Under the pieces are notes generated by a model. That model worked only from the letters and a program-made list of their open reading frames with translations. It had not been told where the DNA came from and did no database searches. Position numbers and translations under genes: made by a program. A stretch of DNA of 64,000 nt from Entomortierella parvispora (lineage: Eukaryota; Mortierellomycota; Mortierellomycetes; Mortierellales; Mortierellaceae): positions 372,001 to 436,000 of the forward strand of contig OY752141.1 of NCBI GenBank assembly GCA_963573315.1, in the 5' to 3' direction. The stretch's first letter is position 1, and the number at the start of each line of letters is the position of its first letter. Below, piece after piece: positions 10,561-21,622 of the stretch.

Positions 10561-10671
10561 GTAAGCTCATTGACTACCCAACCAAGACTTTCTCATGACC
10601 CGTGTGAGATTCCATGGCAAATCGTGCTCTCGGCTCGTGACTGACTGGCAACTTGTTCTTCTCTCATATAG
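10561..10671 (+). other. 5' UTR intron of the SURF4/Erv29 gene
   Basis: AAG|GTAAGC at 10561 and ATATAG at 10671 bound a 111-nt segment with a GACTGAC branch-like element, located between a CT-rich leader and the ATG at 10723. It is predicted to be removed from the 5' untranslated region. Confidence 0.55.
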
Positions 10672-10722
10672 GACCTTTCCTCAACAGTTATCAGTGACAG
10701 ACACTCATCAACTACAAACACA

Positions 10723-11654
10723 ATGGAGGCCGTGCAAGAATATTCGCGAAAGGTTGAGGATGTCATTGACAAGGTTGGCCAACCCATCAAGCCTCACATT
10801 CCCGCCATTGCGCGCTTCCTGATTGTCGTTACTTTCTTGGAGGATGCTCTTCGCATCTCGACTCAGTTCAGCGACCAGCTTTACTACCTGCAGAGACATC
10901 GTGGCTTCCCTTGGGGCATCAGCCATTTGTTTTTGATTGTTAACGTGTTGGTAAGAGAAGGGTGGCATGATGTTTTATAAGCTCGGCTTCGATTAACCTT
11001 CATATACGTGTGATAACAAGGATGTTTCTAACGCGAAGTGTGTATTTTCCACTTGCTGTCTTCCAGACCATGTTCGCATGTTCACTTATGGTTATTGGAC
11101 GGAAACACACTGAATACGCAGCAGGAGCCCTTTTCGGCGTTGTTGTTGCTCAGGCCTTTGGATACGGATTGATCTTTGACGCCAGCTTCTTCCTTCGCAA
11201 CCTTTCAGTGATCGGTGGTCTTTTGATGGTCGTCTCCGACAGTTTGAATAAGCGCCGTCAGCTCTTTGCTGGGTTGCCCTCCGTGACCGAGAACAACAAG
11301 CGCACTTACTTCCAACTCGCTGGCCGAGTCCTTTTGATCTTTTTGTTCCTTGGATTCGCCATGCACGGTTCCTGGTCTCTCTCCCGTGTCATTGCATCAA
11401 TCGTTGGATTCGCAGCCTGTGTGATGATTGCGGTTGGTTTCAAGGCCAAGCTCTCAGCCATGTTCTTGGTTCTCTTCCTTTCTGTATTCAACATTGTGGT
11501 CAACAACTTCTGGTCCGTTGACAGCGGTCACATGCAGAAGGATTTCCTCAAATATGACTTCTTCCAGACCCTTTCCATCATGGGTGGTCTCTTGCTCTTG
11601 GTCACGATTGGACCCGGTGGCATGAGCGTGGACGAGAAGAAGAAGGCCTTCTAG
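10723..11654 (+). CDS. ERV29: ER cargo receptor, SURF4/Erv29 family
   Basis: Two exons, 10723-10950 and 11067-11654, give 271 residues, matching the family's usual 270-310. The opening region with RFLIVVTFLEDALRI and the helices ending at GGLLLLVTIGPGGMSVDEKKKAF are diagnostic of SURF4/Erv29. About seven membrane segments are visible. The C-terminal KKAF is a classical KKxx dilysine signal for COPI-dependent return to the ER. Family members load soluble secretory cargo, such as vacuolar hydrolases and glycosylated pro-alpha factor in yeast, into COPII vesicles. The intron is phase 0 after NVL. Confidence 0.96.
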
Positions 11655-11828
11655 GCGTCGATATCGAAAGAACACTCTGAAACTCACGAGCGTCAGCTCA
11701 ATAAAAAAAAAAAAAATGGACTGCTTTCTCTGTTCAAGCCACCACCCGCCAAGATCTATTTTTTTTTCTTTTTCTTGTCGCATTCATTGTCCAACCATTC
11801 GCAGTACATTCACACATCAACCATAGCC

Positions 11829-12519
11829 ATGCCATCCACAAAAGCCGTAGCTCGCATGGAGGAGGATCCAATTGAGATCGACACTGGAAAGGTCACAATT
11901 GTAAGTTCAATACATCCGATTGCCAGGACCCAATGCATCAGAAAGATTGAACCAAAAGCCAGGTGGCGAAAGGAGTGAGTGCTTGGTTGACCATAACCGA
12001 GCGAGCTACTCCACACGAGCCAGAATACTGCCAGAGAACTAATTGAAATCGACGCTTTTCTCTCTTGAACTATAGGTCCCTGGAACAATGACAGAGCCCC
12101 AGTGCGCTACCTTTTGTCTGCAGGACGAGGATCATACTCTCGGGAATGCTGTTCGCTGGACACTTATGAAGAAGTACGTGAAGAGTTCACCTATCTGACT
12201 GCCAGAGAATGGAAGCTCCAAAATTTCTCTTGCCATTCCAAACTTATAGGATCACTTATGCCCCTGAGCCTAACCTATGGCGGATCTTTTTCTTTACCTA
12301 CATTTTAGCCCCGAAGTGGATTTCGCCAGTTACTCGATCCCACATCCCTCGGAGGCACGGACAAATATCAGAGTTCAGACTTCAGACAGGACGACAGCAG
12401 TGGACGCAGTGTTCAAGGGATTGGACGATTTGACGGATATTTGCAACCATGTCATCCAGTCTTTCCAGGCAGAGCTCGCCAGAGGCGAATTTGAGTACGA
12501 TGAGGAGACTGCCCTCTAA
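11829..12519 (+). CDS. RPC19: RNA polymerase I and III subunit AC19
   Basis: Three exons, 11829-11900, 12076-12173 and 12309-12519, give 126 residues. The alpha-like core is clear: TFCLQDEDHTLGNAVRW, then MKKNPEVDFASYSIPHPSE across the second intron, then NIRVQT and a C-terminal helix. The subunit pairs with AC40 as the alpha-homologue heterodimer that nucleates assembly of Pol I and Pol III. The 3' splice site at 12308 was chosen because it restores the conserved NPEVDF junction; an upstream AG would insert an unrelated ITYAPEP segment and shift the frame. It lies 174 bp after the cargo receptor gene on the same strand. Confidence 0.95.
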
Positions 12520-12841
12520 TCAAGAGCCGACCTTGATAGCGCCTTGATAGCGCCTTGATAGCAATACCATAGCATCTCCCTGGGGCGTACTTTACACTGT
12601 TCATCAGCACGTTTTGCAGGAGTGCACTCACTCACCCACCCACTCATTTCACTCATTATCACAATCCATTCATAATAAAATACTGAGAATAAAATTTAAA
12701 AAAAATATTAAATAATTTCGGTGACGTGTTTTTAAAACTTTAGTGCCTGGTTCTGCAGCGCCCTCTGGGCTGATCTGCTCCAGACGCATCAATTGACTTT
12801 CTTTCAGCTCAGTCCCTCATCTCGACTCCAACATCATCACC
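12520..12841. other. Intergenic region between RPC19 and CLF1
   Basis: Contains a short tandem duplication of GCCTTGATAGC near 12540-12561 and AT-rich sequence with AATAAAA elements at 12674-12694. A CT-rich leader sits just before the CLF1 ATG. No gene is seen. Confidence 0.55.
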
Positions 12842-15647
12842 ATGGACAAACGATCTTCTCAAGCTCCGAAGGTAAGTACTCCATATCATGTCGGCAGCTG
12901 GTCGGCATAACTCATTCTGAGCTCATGTTTGTTTGCTAATCTCCTATAATTGCCATTCATCAACAGATCAAAAACAAGAATGCCGCGCCGGTGCAAATCT
13001 CGGCCGAGCAAATTCTTCGTGAAGCAAAGGAGCGTCAGGAGGTGGCTATCAAGGTGCCAAAACAAAAGATCCACGATCATGCTGAGTTGCTGGAGTACCG
13101 TGGACGGAAACGCAAGGAGTTTGAGGATCGCATTCAGAGGAGTCGACTTCATATTGGAGAATGGCTGAAGTACGCCACCTGGGAGGAGAGTCAAGACGAA
13201 CTTCAGAGGTAAGAGGCTCCTCGACGCCATGGGCTTTGGACAAACAATGAGTGGCAATATCATGGGAATATATCGGACTGAAAGACTGACATATCCTCTC
13301 TATTCTGGATGTGTAGAGCTCGTTCCATCTATGAGCGTGCACTTCAAGTAGACAGCAGCAACTCTACTTTATACTTGAAGTACGTTGAAATGGAAATGAA
13401 GCACAAGAACATTGCTCTAGCTCGTAACCTCTTCGACAGGATTGTCACCATCTTGCCTCGCCGCGACCAGTTCTGGTATGTAACCCACCGTCAGCAAATC
13501 AGAATAAGCCAACGAAAGAAAGGATTTATGCAGTACTGACGCTAACTTCGGAAATATTGCACTCACGTTTAGGCTCAAATACACATATATGGAAGAGATG
13601 TTGGAGGAGGTACCTCGTGCTCGACAGATTTTTGAACGCTGGATGCAATGGGAGCCAGAGGAGGAGGCATGGATGGCCTATGTCAAATTTGAGAAGCGTT
13701 ACAAGGAACTCGAGCGCGCTCGTGTTGTGTATGAACGATTCGTTCACATTCACCCCGACCCCAAGAACTGGATCAAATGGGCGGAATTCGAGGAGCGGGA
13801 AGGAACAAATGAGAAAGCGCGAGATATTTTCACAAGGGCAATTGAGGTCATGGGCGAGGAATTGATGGAGCAGCGATTGTTTATTGCCTTCGCCAAGTTT
13901 GAAACTCGTCAAAAGGAGACCGAGCGTGCACGCGTGATTTACAAGTACGCTCTAGACCGTATTCCTCGATCAAAGTCGCAGGCATTGTACAACCAGTATG
14001 TTCAATTCGAGAAGCAGTTTGGAGACAAGGACGGAATCGAGGATGTTGTGGTTGGCAAGAGGAGGCTGCAATATGAGGCAGTAAGTAACCCTGAGCAAAA
14101 CACAAAACATCGTTGCACCTGTTTCTATTATTGTAAATACGAAACTGACAGGTCGTTTTATTACAATTAGGATTTGGCCGACAACCTCAAGAATTACGAC
14201 ACTTGGTTTGATTATGGAAAACTTGAGGAAAGTACCGGCGATGTAGACCGGGTTCGGGAAGTTTATGAGCGTGCTATTGCTCAAGTACCTCCAGCTCAGG
14301 AGAAGCGTCTGTGGAGGAGGTATATATACTTGTGGATCAAGTATGCACTATTTGAGGAGCTGGAGACAAAGGCAAGTCTACGGTCTTATTCTTATAAATT
14401 TGTGCCTTCATTATCTTGGAGTATAATTCCTAACATAACTGTCATACGCTCCAAACAGGACTACGAGCGTGCAAGGCAAGTGTACAAAGGCTGCATCCAA
14501 CTCATCCCTCACAAGAAGTTTACATTTGCAAAGATTTGGCTCCTCTATGCCAAGTTTGAGATTCGCCAACTTGACCTTTCAGCCGCACGTAAAGCTCTCG
14601 GCATGGCTTTGGGCATGTGTCCCAAGGACAGACTCTTCAAAGGATACATCGAACTGGAGCTGGAGGTATGTCCAGCCTGGTAGCAGTGGTTGTTTGGACT
14701 CGTCATTCATTGCCTCGATCTACATGCGCTAACATTGCTTTTGGATATTTGTTGTTTAGTTGCGTGCCATCGACAGAGCTAGAACACTATACTCAAAATA
14801 CTTGGAGTGGTCTCCATCAAATTGTGCGGCATGGATTAAATTCGCGGAGCTGGAGACAGAACTGCAGGACATTGAGCGTGCTCGCGCGATCTTTGAGCTG
14901 GCAATCAGTCAACCTGAGTTGGATATGCCCGAGATACTTTGGAAGGCGTACATCGACTTTGAAGTTGGCGAGGAAGAATGGGAAAAGGCCCGAGACCTGT
15001 ACAACCGACTATTGGAGAGGACTGCCCACGTCAAGGTGTGGATCAGTTGGGCGCATTTCGAGGCTAGTGTGCCTCACGAGGGTCGCGCAGTGGCCGCTCG
15101 GAATGTGTTCAAGAAGGCATCTCAAAACATGAAGGAGCAGGAGTTGAAGGAAGAGCGTGTTATCCTTTTGGAAGCCTGGAAGGAGTTTGAGCAGGCTCAA
15201 GGAACGGCTGACACGTTGAAGGCGGTTCAGGACTTGATGCCAAAGATGGTCAAGAGGCGTCGCCAGATTGCTTCGACTTCTGGTGTAGGCGAGTCAGCTC
15301 AGGTCGAGGAATACTACGATTACATCTTCCCCGACGATCAGACGCAAAAGCCAAACTTCAAGCTTATCAGCAAGGCACACGAATGGAAGCTCAAGGTAAG
15401 AAGAGCAGCGACGGTCTTCATGTGTGATATTCGTATCATAGATCATACATTTACTAATCCTGCTTTGTCCCTTCTTTTTTTGCGTATGAATTGTTTATAG
15501 AGGGAGCGTGCAGAAGCCGAAAAGGCAGCCGCAGCCGCAGCCGCAGCCGCAGCAAAGGCCGCAGCCAGCGCCGAGGAAGCAGAAGATGTAGAGGTGAAGG
15601 CGGAAGAAGTGGCAATGAAGGCGGAGGAAGCCGAAGACTCAGCGTAA
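12842..15647 (+). CDS. CLF1: Pre-mRNA splicing factor Clf1 / Crooked neck
   Basis: Eight exons (12842-12871, 12967-13208, 13317-13475, 13573-14080, 14171-14371, 14459-14665, 14760-15395, 15501-15647) give 709 residues, close to the 690-850 typical of the family. The protein is built of HAT repeats, each with a W-x-x-Y/F pattern ([49 protein letters not shown]). Signature blocks such as [12 protein letters not shown] and [15 protein letters not shown] leave no doubt. Clf1 is a scaffold of the Prp19-associated complex in the activated spliceosome. The fifth intron starts with GC rather than GT. The last exon adds a lineage-specific Ala/Glu/Lys-rich tail of about 45 residues, likely helical. The 30-nt first exon encodes only ten residues. 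Confidence 0.96.
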
Positions 15648-15806
15648 AGGCAAATAAAATGACAGTCACTTTTTGGGGAGTTTGTGTACTTTGGGTGGCT
15701 GTGTGGACTTCGCCGTTGCATGCATGCATGCATTTCTTCTTTTCCCATCAAAAGCCTCTCCATTGACCTTTCACCTTCTCCGTCTCCAGCAAAGATAACC
15801 GGAAAT

Positions 15807-17445
15807 ATGGCAGCTGCAGGAGTACGTCATATCTTGAAGTCACTTCCACCACTGGCACCCACGGGGAAGTGGCCAACTCTTTACAAAGGGTCCAGGGCGC
15901 GGTCACAACTTCGGGTTTCCGTCTTGTCTGAACAGGCTGCCAGTAAGAAACAACAAGTCAACTCTGGCCATCAGCTGGTACGGTAGATTTTTTACTAATA
16001 ACTTTGTTTGTTAATGATGAAAATGAAGATATGGCTGCTCGCGAGATGAAGATCAAAGAGAACCCACTCCGATCTATCCTAGAGCTCTACCCAGGTAGGC
16101 AGACAATGATTCACGCCGTATAGAGCAACGCAAAGGGATCCCAAAGAGCAATTGATTATCCCTCTTTGCCCGTTTGCCTAGGAGAGGAGAAAGTCGAGAC
16201 TGACTGTACAACTGACTTTTACAAATAGGGCCTGGCCAGTTGACACGTTCTATGGCATTAGCTGGAGCGAAAAAAGTCGTGGCCTTGGAGCCAGTGGAGG
16301 CATTTCAAGAATCTTTAAAGGTACAGACAACGTGAATGTTATAGCACCATCAGCCCTTGTTCGTTTACGGACTGGAGATTTTTTCCCCCTGCTTTGTTTC
16401 CTTACATCTATTATCTTTCATCTAGTCACTAGAGCTGGCCTCAGAGGGCAGGATCCAGACATTTCAGATGAACCCTGCTATTCACCCTTACGACGAACTG
16501 CTGGAAAGTGAAGACAAGGAACAGGGAGAGAAAGGCAGAGCATTTCCAGGACTCAAGCCTCAAACGTGGGATAAAGTCTATCCAGATCTGGCCTTGGTTG
16601 CGTCTATTCCCAACTCGTTGATGGGAGAAAAGATGATACACGACCTCTTAGTGTCGTCAATAGAACGCATGGGTATCTTTCAATTGGGAAGGGTAGAGAT
16701 GTACTTGTTCTGTTCCAAGGAAGCCATCAAGGTACCGTTATCACTTTGAGCGTAGGATGGCCCAATAGGACGAAGTGCACGAACTCATCACGGAATTTCC
16801 AACTATTTGTCCATGCAAACAGAGGCTTGTTGCATCACCAGGAACACCGAGCAGAAACAGAGTGACCATTATGGCAGAGATCGCGGGCGAGATCACACCA
16901 ATGATGGCACCCGGTCAACAACACTTTTATCTCCCTTATGACTACCAGCTCTTGAAGATCGTGCCACATGAAAAGCCAAGGCTGGACAGTAAGTGAACGA
17001 ATTTGTTATCCTTAATCTCTCGCCTTCTTTTGAACTGTCGGCAAGCCAACATTTTTTGATATTAATGATATTCCTTCATTGAACACCTTGTAAATAGCGA
17101 GCTTCGAGATCATGGACTTTTGTTTGAGGAGTTTATTCACCAGCAAAGCGTTTTCGCTTAAAAAGAATATCAAGTACGCTGCTTGCCATCTTTCCAGTTT
17201 TTAATATTCTCCTATCAACGTGACACTTACCAATGTTCTCATTCGTACTCGTTTGCTCCATCAGACTGTTAGGACCAGGAGCGGAAATCTTGCTGGGTCG
17301 ATTGAGCTTTGACACGGATACCAAGGTCAAGCATTTGACTTGGGAGCAGTTCAATGAAGTTGCTTCAAAGTTCGAACAATGGCCACTGCGACCCACAGCG
17401 CTCTATGACGACATGCTCCTTCATGAGAGAAGAGGGAAGCGTTAA
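15807..17445 (+). CDS. Mitochondrial rRNA dimethyladenosine transferase / mtTFB (KsgA/Dim1 family)
   Basis: Seven exons (15807-15942, 16029-16094, 16229-16320, 16426-16731, 16769-16988, 17098-17173, 17265-17445) give 358 residues. SAM-binding motif I is split by an intron but reads LELYPGPGQLTRSMALAGA followed by VVALEP, typical of the KsgA/Dim1/mtTFB family. The N-terminal 45 residues are basic and Ser-rich, consistent with mitochondrial import. A later block (YPDLALVASIPNSLMGEKM) matches the family's post-motif region, and the C-terminal domain holds LGPGAEILLGRL. Members dimethylate two adenines in the small-subunit rRNA or act as mitochondrial transcription factor B. The fourth intron (16732-16768) would be only 37 nt, yet it is needed to keep the frame. 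The gene follows CLF1 by 159 bp on the same strand. Confidence 0.85.
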
Positions 17446-17699
17446 AGTATTCTATTTACATAGAGAGACCTAATAGAAAGCAAAATGCCCACTGGGGCAA
17501 CAAACATGTCTCGCATCAAGAATTGTTGTTCCAATTTCTAAAGTTTCAGCCGAAAGTCCTTGTGTCGTCTAGCTGCTGTCTAACCGTCATCAAAGCCCTC
17601 TTTTGCCTTATGTATTCCAAAACTGCATGCCATCCCCCACGTAAAGCAGGTAAAATTATGAGAGGGCAAAGTTTTTTTATGAGAATACTACGGACTTTT

Positions 17700-20540
17700 C
17701 TAGTTTGCCTTGGATCGTTCCGCGCGCTTTCGTACATTCTCGGCTCCGACCTGTTTCTTAGCCACGGTCTTACTCGCACCCTTGAACTTCTTGCTGTCCT
17801 TGTTGCTCATCCGTGTCTTGTCTCTCATTCCTTCTCCGCCCTCCCAAAACGCGCCAGATCCGTGAGCACTCTTTACAGGACTCTCGCCACAAACACATGG
17901 CTTGTCGCTCACGGTCTGTTCCCGAGAACAGTGACCGCAGACCATTCTCTTTGCGAACTCGGACTCATGATCTGCCTCCTTCTCGTCATGGCACAGGTGG
18001 CAGGGGTAAATCTTGGAACAACACGGGAATCGGAACCAACGTCGCGATTTCTTGTAGTGATCACACGCGCCCTTTCTAGGCAGAGGGTCTCCGACCTTGA
18101 GTTCGAAATCCAATCCTCCATTCTTCGCTTGGTTGCGGAGCAATTTCTTTTTCAGTGGCAGTTGCTCAAGCGTTTCGGCGGAGGCCTTCATGAGATCTCC
18201 AGGACTAAGTTTGACGAATTTGATCTCACCCTCAAGAGTCATAGTCATACGGACGTGACACTTTCGACAGTTAGCTGTCGCAGACATGCCTCGGCCGACA
18301 CGTTGCCGGAATCCAATTGGCGCGATCTGGTGCTGTGTCGATGCTGAGGACGTAGATGTGACAGCGGCAGTATCTGAGTGTTGATCACCTCCAATTCCCA
18401 GGACCTGATCACATTCCTCGCAAGTAGGGACAAACGCAGAAGGTAGGAGATCAAAGGGCGTGCATCCTGCCAAGTCAATATATCCAAGCGTCTTGGACTG
18501 GATATGGATGTACTCAGTCCGGAAATGAGCCCCAAGTAACGATTGGCAGTTTTCACACGTTCTCCACTTTCGAGTGTCTCCTTTGCTGGCTGTGCTGCTT
18601 CCACCTGTGATTCCACCACCTTCCTGAGGAACAAGATCTGGTATCTCGAACAATCCTTTGCAGCGATTACAGCGGACGAGGAGACTGAGCGATCGGCAGT
18701 AGAGCAAAGAGATATGTTCAATTTTCAAATCCGGCATTCGGATCTCAATACCGCGTTTTGGTGGGGCGGAAGAAGAGGTTTCGTTCGTGTCCCGGATCTC
18801 CGAGATGCTTTCCTCCTCGCTCCCGCTCTCTCCTTCATTAAAATCATCAGAGTCGTTGTCGCTCTCCTCTTCAGAATCTTCCTCGTCGTCATCCTCACTC
18901 GTCATTGCGCCTTGATCTTCTGCATGTTCAAAATTCCTGGGTCGAGATGATTGGGTTGCATTGACATAGATCAGCTTAGGGTTCCTATCACTGTCCAAGG
19001 TCTTTGTCAAAGACTGCGATGTTGGCTTGCTGCTGGCTGCATTAAACATTGTTGAAGTTGGTTGCACAGCTTTTGGTAATGATGAAGACGATTCAAAAGT
19101 CAACGATGACAAGTCCTGGGTCGCGACAACGACAGGATCTTCAGGTTTTGGGAGCGACATCAAATCTTTGAGGTCTCGGTTGAGTTGGTTCAATAGTTGG
19201 AACAGGGAGTGCTGCGGCATTGCTGCGACAGATATCCGGAAGCCCGCCTCCACGTTTCTACACGCGCAAAATATGAAGTCAGATACGGCATTCTCAAGAT
19301 CTGCTGGACAGACGTCAAATGTCACACAGATAAATCTTCGCTCATTTTACCTCGCTCGCCAGAGCTCCAGTTCTGGGTTGTGTCCATCTTCCTTCAGTCG
19401 AATCTCGCAAGGTTCCAAGGGGTAAAGCTTTGGGATCAAGAAGTTAATCCACAGGGGACCTTCCCAGACAACAGGCATCTGGGCCTTATTGGCTGACTCT
19501 AGTGAGATCTGGATCTCGGTCGGAGAGATGGTTTGGATTGATGATCTGAATCGCGCTTGGATCTGGGCCATCTGCTGCTGACGTTGAAGACTCGCCTGAT
19601 CCAATTGTGCAGATGTATGTACTGGTTTTTGCACAATGGGCATCGCAGGTTTTGGGGGAGGTGGAAGATTTTCAGGGACTACCGGCGTTCTTTTTGTCAC
19701 TGGTGGAGCGAGAGGGGTTGGCAAGGTTGGCGGAAGAGCAGGCATGTTTTTCTTCGCGTCATTGTTTTCGGAGCCGCTGTTGTTGTAGTTGTTGCTGTTA
19801 TTTGCATTTCCAACGAAGCGAATAGTTGGAGCAGGAGGCTTTTGCAACAGTTGCTCCATGTTAACATCCAGCCAGTTGAGATGCTGCAAAAGTGATTTGG
19901 GTTGACTCGCTGCAGCATCAAATCCACGTTCCAGGTTCGTTGAAAATCCCTTGGGGATGGTCGAGTTCAAAACTGTAAGCGACGGCGAGGACTCGGGATA
20001 GTTCAGAGGGACTACCAGACGAACATGAAGGGCATCGATCTCATAAGGAAAATCTGGATCGCTAGGTACGATCTTGAGTTCAAACGCCGTGTTTTGATCT
20101 TCATCCGCAGTATTGTTTGATTCAGAGGCACGGTCGGGAACCTCCTTGAAGCTCGAGCCGAATCGACTTTGTACTTGAGAGATCTCAAAAGCACGTAACT
20201 GAGATCTGGCTTGGGTTTTATCCGTGGTGAGGTTTTGTAGAGACCTGGGCACAGGTTTGCGAACTGGAGCTCGAGAGGCAGGAGGGGCTCTCCTTGAGGT
20301 GGAAACAGTCGCAGGCGTCAGAGTGGACGACGACAATGACGCGGTTGCTTCAGTCGCGGGCGTTACTTGGGAAGGCTTTGGTGAAGAGGAAGGCCGAGGC
20401 CTGCGATTATTCTTTGGGGTGGCTGTTGGTGTTGGTGGCGTACGAACGTTTACGTGAGAGAAAGGACACGAGGCACCGTTACGACATCCTTTCTTTGAGG
20501 CAAAGAATTGGCATGGGGATGAATTTGAATTAGATGACAT
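17700..20540 (-). CDS. CCCH / RWD-like / CHY zinc-finger protein
   Basis: Two exons, 20540-19351 and 19257-17700, give 915 residues. A CCCH finger (C-x8-C-x5-C-x3-H, residues 10-29) opens the protein, followed by a Pro/Ser/Thr-rich linker. Two segments resemble RWD domains: PYEIDALHVRLVVPLNYP near residue 200, and WINFLIPKLYPLEPCEIRL just before the intron. After an acidic stretch come paired Cys motifs (CNRCKGLF, CENCQSLLG, CEECD, CRKCHVRM). The C-terminus carries a CHY-type zinc finger (CDHYKKSRRWFRFPCC, YPCHLCHDE, CGHCSREQ), the domain of yeast Hot13 and plant/animal CHY-RING proteins, here without a RING. A basic tail rich in Lys ends the protein. Function is unknown; RNA binding through CCCH and ubiquitin-related roles through RWD/CHY are only inference. 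Confidence 0.85.
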
Positions 20541-21622
20541 CTCTCTCTCTGCAGGTACAACAAAGGTGGCGTGAGGAAAAGGAATTATATGTAAGGGTAT
20601 GTATGTGCGGTGCGTGAGTGTGATCTGGGGGAAAGAGGACAAGAGAAGAGGGATCGAATGTTGGAGGATGTCCTTGTGCGATGTGAGGGAACTGAGAAAC
20701 TGCGGGCGGGCATTGAGGCTCGTCACATGATCGCACGCCACCAACCATCGACCTCGGTGTCGGGTCTGGCCAGATGCAGCACGATGAAGAAAGGCTAGCC
20801 CCGACGAGATATCGAAAGTGAGACGACCTAAAGTTCGTTTGGCGTCAGGCTGACCCCTGGAAGTTGATTAGTTTCACGCCAGGGCTACAGCACCGTACTG
20901 TAGCCGAGAACGGGCGCACAGGTGGAGATATTGCAATTGGAGTTTTGTAGCAGATCTTCAGACGGGCGTAGAAGATACTTCTGCAAATACATTGCCTGCT
21001 CCCCACAAGAAAGGAGAGGAGGCACCAAAGCGAACAGGACGAACAGAACAGGAGAAGAAGGAAACATCCCAGTGCTGTCTGCAGGCAGCGGGCAGACAGA
21101 TGAAGCAGACAAAACGAGATCCAATGGCGGGCAGCCAATCAGGGCGCGTCCTGAAATGAAATTGGCCCTTTTCCAGCAGCATATCTGCTGTGGCAAGGCA
21201 AGATGCTCTCGCCCTCGAATAAAGTGTGTGTTGCACGGTTGAACTTTTTTCGTTTGGGTTCTTCCCAGTCGGGACGATGCTCACTCTCTCTTTTTGCTCT
21301 TTTTTTTTTTTTTTTTTTCTTTCTTGTGTCCATCATCATCTTCATTCCTTCATTCCTCCCTCTTCCTTTCCAACGCATCATCCTTCATCATCTGCATCGC
21401 CGCCTCTCTCTTTCTTCTCCACCTCTTGCCTGGTAACAACACTCACCTCTCTGCAACGCGCGTTGTTGGTGTCACTTCTATTCCCCGGTTCCAGGACTAA
21501 CCTCAGATTGACCTTCCTTGAATCCTCAGTGGAGTGTCATAACTCGACCCGCACAACAGCAGCACTTATCTAGTCTTCAAGCATATAACAACCAACCTCC
21601 TTCGCATTCAACTTTTATTCCA
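20541..21622. promoter_or_regulatory. Divergent intergenic region between the CHY gene and the coiled-coil gene
   Basis: 1,082 bp between divergent starts. The right part (21240-21440) is strongly CT-rich with an 18-19 nt T run near 21300-21319, the usual appearance of a fungal promoter and leader in this window. A palindromic-looking GCAAGG/GAACAGG-rich segment lies at 21000-21130. No coding gene is supported. Confidence 0.5.

Noticed and set aside
12209-12433. Open frame within the second RPC19 intron
   Set aside because: Its peptide (ITYAPEPNLW) does not match the AC19 family, while splicing to 12309 recreates the conserved NPEVDF block in frame.
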